The position numbers were made by a program, and so were the translations under genes. Under the pieces are notes generated by a model, which was not told the DNA's origin, made no database searches, and saw only the letters and a list, made by a program, of their open reading frames with translations. Shown one piece after another: positions 24,239 to 32,908 of a stretch of DNA of 38,052 nucleotides. This DNA is from Candidatus Baldrarchaeota archaeon (GTDB lineage: Archaea > Asgardarchaeota > Baldrarchaeia > Baldrarchaeales > DXJG01): positions 1 through 38,052 of the forward strand of contig JAUQZC010000058.1 in NCBI GenBank assembly GCA_030587435.1, in the 5' to 3' direction. The first letter of the stretch is position 1. Each line of letters starts with the position of its first letter.

Positions 24239-25204
24239 ATGCTCCCAGAGCGACTAATATTGTTAGAAAATGTAAAAAGAGCATTTAAGGAAGCTGGTTT
24301 TGCTATTTCCATGTATTGTAAAGTAAAATCTACGTGTTTTGACCTTGTTGCCAGGAAAAATGAAATTCTTCTTTTCGTTAAAGTTCTATACAACGTAGAT
24401 AGCTTACAACAGGAACACGCTAAAGAGTTAAAACTTCTTTCCCTTATATTCTCCGCTTCTCCGTTAGTTGTTGGAGAGAAGAGCGGTCATACAACGTTGG
24501 AAGATGGAGTGGTTTATGAAAGATATGGTATACCGGTGATTAATATTAATTCCCTTATTTATGCCCTAATTGAGGGTAAGTTTCCGATAGTTATTGCTAA
24601 AAGAGGTGGATTCTTCGTAAAAATAGATAGCAAAGCCTTAAGGTCAGAAAGAATCAGAAAGAACCTATCACTTGGATTATTGGCTGAAATGGTGGGGGTG
24701 TCCAGAAAAACTATTTATGAATACGAGAGAGGTAGTATGGATGCAACTGTTGAAACTGCGCATAAATTGGAAAACCTATTAGATACAAAGTTAACACAAC
24801 CCATTAATATCTTTGCGTGGAAAATTGAAGATGTTGAATCCCTAGAAAATGAAAGTATTGAAAACGAACTAAAAGAAATTGTATGTGAACTATTATCAGA
24901 ATTAGGTTTTGGGGTTATACCAACATTTAGAACACCATTTGACGTTGTTGCAAAAACTCCGGAAGCTAAAATCGTTATACTAACCGGGGTAGGATATCCT
25001 AGGGAAAGAGGTATAAGAAAAAGAATAAAGGTCGTTAAGAGCATATCCCAAATAATACGAAAATATGCGGTCTTCGTTTTAGAAGGAAAGCGTGTTTCAC
25101 CTAATATTGATGGAGTACCTATACTAAAAACCAGTGAGCTAAAAAGAATGGAAGAACCGGAAGAACTACTTAATACAATTATAAAAAGACAAATTATTAA
25201 TTAA
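24239..25204 (+). CDS. Archaeal HTH regulator, COG1395 family
   Basis: A 321-residue protein in three parts. Residues about 5-110 and 205-300 are related alpha/beta domains with a nuclease-like core (FDLVARKNEILLFVKVLY; FDVVAKTPEAKIVILTG), as in Holliday-resolvase-like folds but without an obvious full catalytic set. Between them is a Cro/C1-type helix-turn-helix (IRKNLSLGLLAEMVGVSRKT IYEYERG, about 139-165). This layout is that of the conserved archaeal COG1395 proteins, usually annotated as HTH transcriptional regulators. The target is unknown. Confidence 0.85.
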   Translation: MLPERLILLENVKRAFKEAGFAISMYCKVKSTCFDLVARKNEILLFVKVLYNVDSLQQEHAKELKLLSLIFSASPLVVGEKSGHTTLEDGVVYERYGIPVININSLIYALIEGKFPIVIAKRGGFFVKIDSKALRSERIRKNLSLGLLAEMVGVSRKTIYEYERGSMDATVETAHKLENLLDTKLTQPINIFAWKIEDVESLENESIENELKEIVCELLSELGFGVIPTFRTPFDVVAKTPEAKIVILTGVGYPRERGIRKRIKVVKSISQIIRKYAVFVLEGKRVSPNIDGVPILKTSELKRMEEPEELLNTIIKRQIIN

Positions 25205-25205
25205 C

Positions 25206-25865
25206 CTACAATAGTTTTTTCTGTAAAACGTATTTCTCATATATTTTCCTTGCAGTTAGCCACGTTTTTCGGACGCAATCTGGCAGTTTATGATATCGTT
25301 TAACATAGTTTTCTAAAAATTTAATAGTTTTCTTATCTGAAGGATAACCACTGCCAAAATCACCATAAATTTCCTTAAGTCGACTAATCAGTTCATCTCT
25401 TCTAACCTTAGCTATAATAGATGCCGCGGAAACGACAGGGTAAGCCCTATCGGCTTTGTGCTCAGAAATAATAGTTACTTTTTTCATTGAATGTGGTAAA
25501 AAGGATTTAATAGTCCTAGTAAACCTATTTGCTTTAATATCGGCAGCATCTACGTAGACAATGTTAGGCTTTAAACATGCAATTATTTTAGCCATATTTT
25601 CTGCTTCTAACACGTTTAACGTTTTGCGTAGAGAGAATCTTTCATCTATCTCCTTGGGGCTAACTTCCACTATTTTAATTTCATCTGCAATCTGTCTAAT
25701 TTTATCTACAAGTTTCTCTCGCATATTTGGTGATAAAAGCTTAGAATCTCTAACGCCAAGACTGCTAAGATAGGTAATATTTTCTTGACTAATTAATACA
25801 CCTGCAATAACCATCGGTCCTATTACTGGACCCCTACCTGCTTCATCAAGGCCTAGTACTTTCAT
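25206..25865 (-). CDS. rnhB: Ribonuclease HII
   Basis: A 219-residue enzyme that removes RNA from RNA/DNA hybrids and single ribonucleotides from DNA. The start GLDEAGRGPVIGPMV carries the catalytic DE pair. YVDAADIKA holds the third acidic residue, and EHKADRAYPVVSAASIIAKV the fourth, in the RNase HII signature. It is convergent with the COG1395 gene, one base apart, and divergent from trm1. Confidence 0.96.
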   Translation of the reverse strand: MKVLGLDEAGRGPVIGPMVIAGVLISQENITYLSSLGVRDSKLLSPNMREKLVDKIRQIADEIKIVEVSPKEIDERFSLRKTLNVLEAENMAKIIACLKPNIVYVDAADIKANRFTRTIKSFLPHSMKKVTIISEHKADRAYPVVSAASIIAKVRRDELISRLKEIYGDFGSGYPSDKKTIKFLENYVKRYHKLPDCVRKTWLTARKIYEKYVLQKKLL

Positions 25866-25977
25866 ATTGTTATCTTCTCCCTTACATAGACTTTAAAGGA
25901 TTCTTTATTCTAGCATATTAATAGATTTGATAACATTGATTAAGTATGTGCGTTCTGAAAACGTGGAGGAGTGATTA

Positions 25978-27231
25978 TTGTTTAAATGTACCGATGAATG
26001 TCCAGCCTATGAATGGTGTCATACAATTCGTGAAATGGTAGTTAAAAATTTTGCAAAAGCCGTAGAAGCATTCAGAGAGACTGAAAAACCGCAATTTTTC
26101 AAGCAGATCAGGAAGAAAGGCGTTAGATTTTCATATCCAGCAATGAAACCTGTCAACATGCTCAATAGAGACATTTCAGTTGCAGCAATACAAGTGTTTC
26201 AAAAAACCAACAATAAAAAACTAACAATTTGCGAACCGCTCTCTGGATGTGGAGTTCGCGGTATAAGATATGCTAAAGATGTTGAGGGAATCGAAAAAGT
26301 TGTAATAAACGACTGGAATCCCGTAGCTTTCTCTTTAATGAACAAAAACATAAAAATTAATCGCGTAGAAAGTAAAGTAGAAGCTTATAATGAAGAAGCC
26401 TCTTCGTTAATGTGTAGACTCTCTGCACATGGTTCACAATTTGATGTTGTAGATATAGATCCGTATGGTTCACCTGTACAATTTTTGGACGCAGCATTTA
26501 AAGTCTTAAGAGCCAAAAACGGGTTCTTATGCATTACAGCCACAGACACAGCAACATTATGTGGGGTATATCCTGAGGCATGTTATAGAAAATATCATAG
26601 TAAACCCTTAAGAACAGAATATTCTCACGAATTAGCTGTGAGAATTCTCATAAGTCACGTTGCAATGGAAGCAGCAAAATATGATATAGGTATCGAGCCG
26701 GTTTTCTCCTACTTCAATAAACACCACCTAAGAATATTCCTAAGAACTAGTCGAGGGGCAAGACTTGCAAATAAAAGTGTTGAAAAATTAGGATATGTGT
26801 TACACTGTTTTAATTGTAATCACAGAGAAGTTTTAAGAGAAATTGTAGGTTCTTTACCGAATGTGTGCAGAGTTTGCGGATCTACTAAAATTGAACTGGG
26901 AGGCCCGCTCTGGACAGATAAAATACTGGAAAAAGAGTTTTGCAGAAGTATGCTCACAATACTCGAAAAATCGGACTTTTACACTAAGATATATGCTCTA
27001 AAATTTGTGGAGAAAATTTTTAGAGAAGCTGATGCACCAATTTTTTATCACAATGTTCATAAAGTTTGTAAGGAAGCTAAAGTTCATGTACCTCCTAAAG
27101 CGATTTTGATAGAAAAATTAAAAGAAAGAGGATTTAATGCTTATGAAACGCATTTTTGCCCTTATGGAATAAAAACAAATGCGCTTCGTAAGGAGTTGTT
27201 GGAAACTGTTAAGGCAATCGAAAAGAATTAA
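25978..27231 (+). CDS. trm1: tRNA (guanine26-N2)-dimethyltransferase
   Basis: A 417-residue enzyme producing m2,2G26 in tRNA. It has the N-terminal RKKGVRFSYPAMKPVNMLNRD region, SAM motif EPLSGCGVRGIRYA and catalytic DIDPYGSPVQFLDAA. The C-terminal domain has a zinc site (CFNC...CRVCG) and the TDKILEKEFC helix region. TTG start with GGAGGAGTGA just upstream. The FtsJ-like methyltransferase gene follows 24 to 33 bases later. Confidence 0.95.
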   Translation: MFKCTDECPAYEWCHTIREMVVKNFAKAVEAFRETEKPQFFKQIRKKGVRFSYPAMKPVNMLNRDISVAAIQVFQKTNNKKLTICEPLSGCGVRGIRYAKDVEGIEKVVINDWNPVAFSLMNKNIKINRVESKVEAYNEEASSLMCRLSAHGSQFDVVDIDPYGSPVQFLDAAFKVLRAKNGFLCITATDTATLCGVYPEACYRKYHSKPLRTEYSHELAVRILISHVAMEAAKYDIGIEPVFSYFNKHHLRIFLRTSRGARLANKSVEKLGYVLHCFNCNHREVLREIVGSLPNVCRVCGSTKIELGGPLWTDKILEKEFCRSMLTILEKSDFYTKIYALKFVEKIFREADAPIFYHNVHKVCKEAKVHVPPKAILIEKLKERGFNAYETHFCPYGIKTNALRKELLETVKAIEKN

Positions 27232-27264
27232 TGTTAAAGTTAAGCTTGTAAAGAGGTGAACTTG

Positions 27265-27867
27265 TTGGGTAAGGACTGGTTAAAAAAGAGAAGAAGAGAT
27301 TTTTACTACAGAAAAGCTAAGCTTGAAGGATTAAGATCTAGAGCTGCCTATAAACTTGAGCAATTAGACAAAAAATTTAAGATCTTCAAAGGAGTTAAAA
27401 AAGTTCTGGATCTATGTTGTGCGCCGGGCGGTTGGTTGCAGTATTCTCTAAGCAGAATAGGTGAAGACGGCTTAATTATCGGTGTTGATCTGGTTGAAAT
27501 TGCTCCTCTTCCCAATGTGTACTTCATCCAAGGAGATATAACTCGTGAAGAGACTTTAGAGAAAATTGTTAAAGTAGCTAATGGTAAGATAGACCTTGTT
27601 TTAAGCGACTGTTCACCTAATGTAAGTGGTATTTGGGAACTCGATCACGCTAGGCAAATATATCTAGCTGAAACTTCTCTAAAGATAGCTAGAAAGGTCC
27701 TTAGAAAGGGCGGAAAATTTGTTGTAAAAGTTTTTCAAGGAGATCTCTTCAATAATTATTTAGATAAGGTTAGAGCTTTTTTTAAAATGGTTAAAGTAAC
27801 AAAACCCGAAGCATCCCGCAAGGAAAGCGCAGAAATGTACATAATAGCCCTTAATTTTAATGGTTAA
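27265..27867 (+). CDS. rlmE: FtsJ/RlmE-type 2'-O-methyltransferase
   Basis: A ~200-residue Rossmann methyltransferase acting on rRNA or tRNA ribose. It has RSRAAYKL (catalytic Lys), the SAM motif LDLCCAPGGWLQYSL, LSDCSPN (Asp), KFVVKVFQG (Lys) and ESAEMY (Glu). The complete K-D-K-E tetrad is therefore present. In archaea the family target is thought to be 23S rRNA. The open frame starts at GTG 27256, but that GTG is part of GAGGTG; TTG at 27262 or 27265 is likelier. It is probably in an operon with trm1, and converges on the TFE-beta gene. Confidence 0.9.
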   Translation: MGKDWLKKRRRDFYYRKAKLEGLRSRAAYKLEQLDKKFKIFKGVKKVLDLCCAPGGWLQYSLSRIGEDGLIIGVDLVEIAPLPNVYFIQGDITREETLEKIVKVANGKIDLVLSDCSPNVSGIWELDHARQIYLAETSLKIARKVLRKGGKFVVKVFQGDLFNNYLDKVRAFFKMVKVTKPEASRKESAEMYIIALNFNG

Positions 27868-27869
27868 AA

Positions 27870-28235
27870 CTAAGTAGAACTCTTTTTTATCAGTTTCTTT
27901 ATCCATTCCGTTAAATTTTTACACATTGCTGGCGTGATTGCGCTCCCAAGCTTACATTCTCTGATATTAGGACACGTAAAACACGGACATCCATCCAAAG
28001 TCGTCCACTGTATTTCTTTTGTTTCAGTTTTAACCGGAACAAGTTTAAATGTCCACCTCCCTTTATAAAGAACTTTCTCCCTTTTAATTAATCCCTTACT
28101 TTCCAATCTGGTAGCTATTCGTGATCCTTCCCGACTATTTGTTTTGAGCATCTTCCATAACTCACTTTGTAAAACGCCTTTTTCTCCTGCACGTTTAATA
28201 AGTTCATATGCTTCTTCTTCCATGTTCATTCCCAT
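27870..28235 (-). CDS. TFE-beta-like transcription factor (RPC34/RPC39 homologue)
   Basis: A 121-residue protein. A winged helix (about residues 8-68: GVLQSELWKMLKTNSREGSR, LESKGLIKREKV) is followed by a cysteine cluster, CPCFTCPNIREC...TPAMCKNLTEWI (C83, C85, C88, C94, C105). The spacing and the P..C..LTEW end match the 4Fe-4S domain of RPC39 and archaeal TFE-beta. With TFE-alpha the latter helps open the promoter and contacts the RNA polymerase clamp. TFE-alpha is not in the window. It is encoded eight bases after TFB on the same strand, fitting a joint role in initiation. Three in-frame ATGs lie close together and the third may be the true start (GGGA six bases upstream). Confidence 0.82.
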   Translation of the reverse strand: MGMNMEEEAYELIKRAGEKGVLQSELWKMLKTNSREGSRIATRLESKGLIKREKVLYKGRWTFKLVPVKTETKEIQWTTLDGCPCFTCPNIRECKLGSAITPAMCKNLTEWIKKLIKKSST

Positions 28236-28243
28236 GTTATATT

Positions 28244-29161
28244 TTATAATGTTTTCAAATCTAATTTTTCAACGAGTTCCTTATATCGGTTCCTAATCGT
28301 AACCTCCGTTACGCGTGCAACTTCTGCAATTTGCTTTTGAGTTCTTTTCTCTTCCATAAGCATCCCAGCAATATATATTGCTGCTGCAGCAATACTTTTT
28401 GGGCCCTTACCGAAGGTTATGCCTTTTGCACTAGCTTGTTTAATTATATTGATTGCCATATTTTGCACTTTACTTGAGAGGCTAAGTTCAGAGGCGAACT
28501 TGGGAACATAGTCGATCGGATTAGCTGGAGGAAATAACATATGGAGTTTTTTTGCCAAGAACCTATAATTCCTACCTAAGTTCTTCTTTTCTATCCTTGA
28601 AACCTCTGAAATTTCATCAAGTGTGATGGGAATCTTACACTGTCGACACGCTGCATAAATTGCAGCTGCTGTGACTTCCTCAATGGAACGTCCCTTAATC
28701 AAATTCAACTCGACAGCTTTTCTATAAATAACGGCTGCTGACTCTTTAACGTTTTTTGGCAAACCTAAGTGTGATGCCATTCTGTTTAATTCCGATAATG
28801 CAAAGACAAGGTTTCTTTCGATGACATCCGAAACAGATAAACGTCTTTGAAGCTTACGTAACCTGTATATTTGAGCCCGCCTTATTGGTGGCAAATTTCT
28901 TCCATATATATCTTTATCTTTCCAACCTATCACCGTTGTTAATCCCTTGTCATGTATGGTGTAAGTTGCTGGTGCACCAACACGCACCCTCTCTTTTGTT
29001 TGTTCCTTGTCGAAAATCCGCCATTCAGGTCCAAAATCCATCATTTTTTCCTTAATTACAAGACCACAATTTGTACATATGAGTTCTGCTCTTTCATAAT
29101 CCTTTATTAACTCAACTTCCCCGCATTCGGGGCATCTTATTTTTTGTTCTTTTTTTGTCAA
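28244..29161 (-). CDS. tfb: Transcription initiation factor TFB
   Basis: A 305-residue TFIIB homologue that recruits RNA polymerase to TBP-bound promoters. The zinc ribbon is CPEC...CTNC (C10, C13, C29, C32). The B-reader/linker has [13 protein letters not shown]. Two cyclin repeats follow, the second ending in a helix-turn-helix ([20 protein letters not shown]) that reads the BRE. The TTG start is fixed by AGGAGG seven bases upstream. The first 50 bases overlap the 3' end of gar1, so the two are likely coupled in translation. Confidence 0.96.
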   Translation of the reverse strand: MTKKEQKIRCPECGEVELIKDYERAELICTNCGLVIKEKMMDFGPEWRIFDKEQTKERVRVGAPATYTIHDKGLTTVIGWKDKDIYGRNLPPIRRAQIYRLRKLQRRLSVSDVIERNLVFALSELNRMASHLGLPKNVKESAAVIYRKAVELNLIKGRSIEEVTAAAIYAACRQCKIPITLDEISEVSRIEKKNLGRNYRFLAKKLHMLFPPANPIDYVPKFASELSLSSKVQNMAINIIKQASAKGITFGKGPKSIAAAAIYIAGMLMEEKRTQKQIAEVARVTEVTIRNRYKELVEKLDLKTL

Positions 29162-29429
29162 ACGTTTTCCTCCTGAGTTTAACTTTTTTGATTTTTTTAG
29201 GAGATGGAAGAATGTAAAGAATTTGTCCGATCAAGCTATCCAAATTTGTCTGATCTTTAGGTTTAATAGCCACATATGGTTCTGAAATCGGACCAAAAAC
29301 ATCAGAAACTTTTCCTATTTCGGTTAAATTTTTTGTAACAACGATATCGCCAATTCTAGGAGCAAATTCCGATTTCAAAATGAGCATTTTATGGGAGGAC
29401 ACATGAGAGACTTTTCCCAATCGTTTCAA
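29112..29429 (-). CDS. gar1: Gar1, H/ACA RNP protein
   Basis: A 105-residue six-stranded barrel protein: [54 protein letters not shown]. This matches Gar1/Naf1, which supports Cbf5 in H/ACA-guided pseudouridylation. The last 25-30 residues are basic and unstructured; the final 16 codons overlap the start of TFB in another frame. TTG start with AGGAGGATGATTA upstream. Confidence 0.9.
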   Translation of the reverse strand: MKRLGKVSHVSSHKMLILKSEFAPRIGDIVVTKNLTEIGKVSDVFGPISEPYVAIKPKDQTNLDSLIGQILYILPSPKKIKKVKLRRKTFDKKRTKNKMPRMRGS

Positions 29430-29526
29430 TAATCATCCTCCTGCATATTCTCTGAACGGATTACATCTCTTATCTAAATGTTCTTATCTTTATTTAAAGA
29501 ATCTTGCTTTTAAAGATAGTTCACGA

Positions 29527-29832
29527 TTAAATTTCTTGAATCTTAAGTTCTTTCAAGATTTTCCCGATTTTTTTAAGAATTAAAGTTTTTCTTAATCTTT
29601 CTTTCTCAGTTTTGATCAAAATCCTTCCCCTGTAATTCCACCAGTCCTTTGGATACCTTTTATCAGGTTCAACTATAGTTTTAAAACCAAGTTTTCGAGC
29701 AGCTTTATCTATTTCTGTGAGCGAAGGATTTTCAACACTAAGGTTTAAAGGAACCCTTCTTCCCCGACTTCTTGACAGTTTTTTATCGAAGTAAGCTGGC
29801 CACAAAATGATATAGTTTCCCTTTTTACGCAT
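29527..29832 (-). CDS. srp19: Signal recognition particle protein SRP19
   Basis: A 101-residue protein that binds helices 6 and 8 of SRP RNA and allows SRP54 assembly. It opens MRKKGNYIILWPAYFDKKLS, with RSRGRRVPLN, RKLGFKTIVEPDKRYPKDWW and GRILIKT, all typical. The ATG at 29832 is used because the upstream in-frame TTG-AGG-AGA is itself the GAGGAG ribosome binding site. Confidence 0.95.
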   Translation of the reverse strand: MRKKGNYIILWPAYFDKKLSRSRGRRVPLNLSVENPSLTEIDKAARKLGFKTIVEPDKRYPKDWWNYRGRILIKTEKERLRKTLILKKIGKILKELKIQEI

Positions 29833-29907
29833 AAATAATCTCCTCAATAAAATTTAAGGACAAGAGTATAATAAACAATTTGTAAATAAATAAACAAAAG
29901 TTTTATT

Positions 29908-30297
29908 TTACCCTTTTTCTCTAATCAATATAGCATTTACAACTCCATTCTGACCGGGGCGGCTTGTCACTCTAGCTATTCCCATTTCTGTCTTTATGAC
30001 TGCTCCCTTAGTTATTACTCCTCTGCGAGAGTAATCTATGTTTGCTGGATTCTCCAGTACATCAACAATCTTCACTTTCTTGGTAGTTCCACTGTCTGGA
30101 TCAACGACGTTGGCATACTCAGTGGACAACAATCTTACCTTAGTGTTTCCTCCACGTGTCCTAATAATTTTCCTCTTGTCTGGACCTAAGATAGTTTCAG
30201 CCGGATCACGACCCATTTCATACTTTCTCTTTTTCCTAAATTTCTTTCTCCTAGCTCCAGTTGGTAGTCGACGCGACCTTCCATGCCATATTACCAA
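29908..30297 (-). CDS. Ribosomal protein S8e
   Basis: A 129-residue small-subunit protein of archaea and eukaryotes. It contains [20 protein letters not shown] and the family motifs [31 protein letters not shown], and [14 protein letters not shown] near the end. TTG start with GAGGGTGAT five bases upstream. It heads the minus-strand run to SRP19, Gar1, TFB and TFE-beta, and is divergent from hypE. Confidence 0.96.
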   Translation of the reverse strand: MVIWHGRSRRLPTGARRKKFRKKRKYEMGRDPAETILGPDKRKIIRTRGGNTKVRLLSTEYANVVDPDSGTTKKVKIVDVLENPANIDYSRRGVITKGAVIKTEMGIARVTSRPGQNGVVNAILIREKG

Positions 30298-30344
30298 CGA
30301 AGATCACCCTCAGCATACTTAGCATTTAGACCTTTGAGAACAAA

Positions 30345-30352
30345 TTTATAAA
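30345..30352 (+). promoter_or_regulatory. TATA box of hypE
   Basis: TTTATAAA lies about 41-48 bases before the hypE ATG. A start site near 30375 would leave a short leader containing AAAGGAGG (30376-30383), a near-perfect ribosome binding site. Confidence 0.6.
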
Positions 30353-30392
30353 TTTATCTCAGCAATCCTATGCAGAAAGGAGGCGACAACAC

Positions 30393-31412
30393 ATGGAAAA
30401 AAACATCGAATTATCCCATGGTGCTGGCGGGACATTAATGGAATTACTGATAAAGCAAATAATAGTACCTAAATTCAAAAAGAGAACCGTTGGCGGCCTA
30501 GGTTTGGATGATTTAGATGACGGAGCAACAATTCCACTAAATAATTATGAAATAGTTATCACAGCTGACGGTCACACGGTAGACCCTCTCTTCTTTCCAG
30601 GTGGAGATATTGGCACCCTAGCCGTTTCCGGAACAATAAATGATCTAGCTGTAATGGGAGCTAAACCAATAGCAATAACCACCGCATTAATAATAGAGGA
30701 AGGTTTCCCAATTAGCGATCTTGAAAAAATATTAGATTCAATGGCAAAAGTAGCTGAAGAAACTAACGTGGCTGTAATTGCTGGTGATACGAAAGTAATG
30801 CCGAGAAATCACATAGATAAATTGGTGATAGCAACTTCCGGGATAGGTTTAGCTAAAAGAGGACAAGTTATAAGCGATGCAGGCCTCAAACCTGGAGATA
30901 AAATTATCGTAACTGGAACCTTAGGGGATCATGGCATAGCACTGCTAGCGGTTAGAGAAGGATTAGATTTTGAAACTGAACTTAAATCGGATGTAGCCCC
31001 GATATGGGAAACGATAGAAGCGGCATTAAACATTGGAGGAATAACAGCAATGAAAGATCCAACAAGAGGGGGACTAGCATCAGCATTAAACGACCTAGCA
31101 GAGAAATCAAAGGTTTCCATCTGGATAGATGAAGAATCGATACCTGTTAAGGAGGAAGTTAGAGCAGCTGCTGAAATGCTAGGAATTGATCCTCTTGAAG
31201 TTACAAACGAAGGAAAAGCGGTAATCGGGGTAAATGCTGAATATGCTGAGGAAGTCCTAGGAGCAGTAAGAAAAACTAAGTACGGAAAAGACGCGCAGAT
31301 CATTGGAGAAGCTAAAAAAGAGAAACCTGGGTACGTCTTCCTTAAAACCGTGGTAGGCGGAGTAAGAGTACTTGAAAAACCGTATGGAGAACCGATACCA
31401 CGAGTATGCTAA
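30393..31412 (+). CDS. hypE: Hydrogenase maturation factor HypE
   Basis: A 339-residue PurM-like ATPase that dehydrates a C-terminal S-carboxamide to thiocyanate, the source of the cyanide ligands of [NiFe]-hydrogenases. It has SHGAGGTLMELLI, VITADGHTVDPLFFPGGDIG, VSGTINDLAVMGAKP and MKDPTRGGLASALND. The essential C-terminal cysteine is last, in PRVC. No hydrogenase or other hyp gene is in the window, so the partner genes must lie elsewhere. Confidence 0.95.
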   Translation: MEKNIELSHGAGGTLMELLIKQIIVPKFKKRTVGGLGLDDLDDGATIPLNNYEIVITADGHTVDPLFFPGGDIGTLAVSGTINDLAVMGAKPIAITTALIIEEGFPISDLEKILDSMAKVAEETNVAVIAGDTKVMPRNHIDKLVIATSGIGLAKRGQVISDAGLKPGDKIIVTGTLGDHGIALLAVREGLDFETELKSDVAPIWETIEAALNIGGITAMKDPTRGGLASALNDLAEKSKVSIWIDEESIPVKEEVRAAAEMLGIDPLEVTNEGKAVIGVNAEYAEEVLGAVRKTKYGKDAQIIGEAKKEKPGYVFLKTVVGGVRVLEKPYGEPIPRVC

Positions 31413-31563
31413 TTCGATAAACATAAATGTTGCGAAAACGTAAATAGAACTTTATGATGTTAGTTTAGTATTTCAGAATCAGATATCACATCATGTAGCA
31501 TTATTTCTTGTTTTAATGGCTTTAAGCGAGATAAAAGCAAATAAAACAAAAAGATTAAAATAA

Positions 31564-31923
31564 CTATGCTAATATATTAAGAATCTTCCGCAAGTTCATC
31601 ATTATTAAACCGAGTTGTGCTCTGGCATCTGAACCAGCGAGGGCTATAAGAGACAGGGTAGGCGACGAAGCAATTATAACATAGCCTTCATCACCAACTA
31701 AATGGACTTCTTTAACCATACCCTTACCTAATTCCTTACTTAGACTATCTAGTTCTTGAACAATCTTTGCGAGTTTCATTAACGTGGTTTCGCTTGGACT
31801 TCTAGAGATAGATTCGGAGGAAATAATATTTCCATCTCTTGAAATGGCAATTATACCTTCAATAGCGGTTATTTCATCCATTAATTTTAAGAGCATTTTT
31901 CTGATTCTTTCTACATCATGCAT
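31564..31923 (-). CDS. Roadblock/LC7 domain protein (1 of 4)
   Basis: About 119 residues. It has the roadblock pattern: a first helix (IRKMLLKLMDEI), IEGIIAISRDGNIISS, a middle helix ending ELGKG, then VHLVGDEGYVIIASS and a last helix with RAQLGLIMMNLRKI. Such proteins act as homo- or heterodimeric platforms and as activators of Ras-like GTPases (MglB on MglA). The frame is open to ATG 31950, but GGAAGTG six bases before the ATG at 31923 favours the shorter form. It is divergent from the other three. Its ELGKG, G.EGY and A.LGLI segments resemble the fourth copy most. Confidence 0.85.
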   Translation of the reverse strand: MHDVERIRKMLLKLMDEITAIEGIIAISRDGNIISSESISRSPSETTLMKLAKIVQELDSLSKELGKGMVKEVHLVGDEGYVIIASSPTLSLIALAGSDARAQLGLIMMNLRKILNILA

Positions 31924-32104
31924 TCTCTTCACTTCCCGTAAATAAGACATATAGTTTATTAGCGGCTAGTTATATTTAAATTAACCCCTTAGTCACTCTT
32001 CTTTTAAACATCGGAATTTATTAAAAAATTTTAATTCCCACACTAAGGTTTAAAAGAAAGTTAATATGATATTTTTGTGAGCACAAACGATTAAGGGAAG
32101 TAAT

Positions 32105-32389
32105 ATGATTAGTCAGAAATGGATAAAAGACACTATAGAAAGACTATCCAGCCACGAAGGAGTCAAAGGAGTCGTAATTACAAGCGCTGAAGGAATACCA
32201 TTAAGTTCCACGTTAAGTTCTGATGAAACAGAAAAAATAGCAGCATTTGTTACGTCAATTGTTGATAAAGCAAAGAAAATAATTAATGAACTGGGAACAG
32301 GTAAACTTAACTTTCTAACAGTTGATGCATCCAAAAAAGAACTACTCATAGCGCCCGAGAAAGATTACATTTTAGTAGTTTTACGATAA
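32105..32389 (+). CDS. Roadblock/LC7 domain protein (2 of 4)
   Basis: A 94-residue single-domain protein: IERLSSHEGVKGVVITSAEG, IPLSSTL, EKIAAFVTSIVDKAKKIINE, then LNFLTVDASKKELLIAPEKD and YILVVLR. It is the shortest of the set because the terminal helix of the fold is missing. GGGAAG is upstream of the ATG. It is followed by copy 3 after 31 bases and then the GTPase, so it is probably one operon. Confidence 0.85.
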   Translation: MISQKWIKDTIERLSSHEGVKGVVITSAEGIPLSSTLSSDETEKIAAFVTSIVDKAKKIINELGTGKLNFLTVDASKKELLIAPEKDYILVVLR

Positions 32390-32420
32390 TGTTAAATTGT
32401 TTATTATGAAGGTGTAAATT

Positions 32421-32885
32421 ATGATAGATGTTAAATTATTTGAGAAAATCCTCAGCGACCTCATTAAGAGTGAAAGTGGAATCAGGAAAGTTATTCTTGT
32501 AGATAGAACAGGGCTTACAATTGCACATGCATCAAAATTTTCCTATTACCCAGTGGATATAGATGGAATAGGAGCCATTGCAAGTGCTGTCTTTGTTGCA
32601 AGTGAGGAACAAGGGAAAAATCTGGATATAGGAGAGTTAATGTTAGTAACCTCGGAATTTGAACAAGGAAAAATCTTTGCTGCAAGCTGCGGAAAAGGAG
32701 TATTATGCGTAATAACAGATTCTGATGTTAACATAGGAATGGTGCGACTATTAATGAAAAGGGCAGCCACAGAACTGGAAAAAGTTCTAGACGAATTTCT
32801 TTCCGAGCAACCCGCACTACCAGCAACAGAAGAAAAGACGCGTGAGAAGCTAAAGTCAGCATTAGACAAATTAGAAGAATTTTAA
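32421..32885 (+). CDS. Roadblock/LC7-like protein (3 of 4), divergent
   Basis: A 154-residue protein: FEKILSDLIKSESGIRKVIL, VDRTGLTIAHASKFSYYP, IGAIASAVFVASEEQG, IGELMLVTSEFEQGKIFAAS and VLCVITDSDVNIGMVRLLMK. The strand/helix order is that of roadblock, but it lacks the ELGKG and EGY words. A charged tail of about 30 residues (EEKTREKLKSALDKLEEF) extends beyond the domain and may contact the GTPase or a coiled-coil partner. It ends 23 bases before the GTPase start. Confidence 0.8.
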   Translation: MIDVKLFEKILSDLIKSESGIRKVILVDRTGLTIAHASKFSYYPVDIDGIGAIASAVFVASEEQGKNLDIGELMLVTSEFEQGKIFAASCGKGVLCVITDSDVNIGMVRLLMKRAATELEKVLDEFLSEQPALPATEEKTREKLKSALDKLEEF

Positions 32886-32908
32886 CACTTTTCTGGAGCG
32901 TTAAGGCG

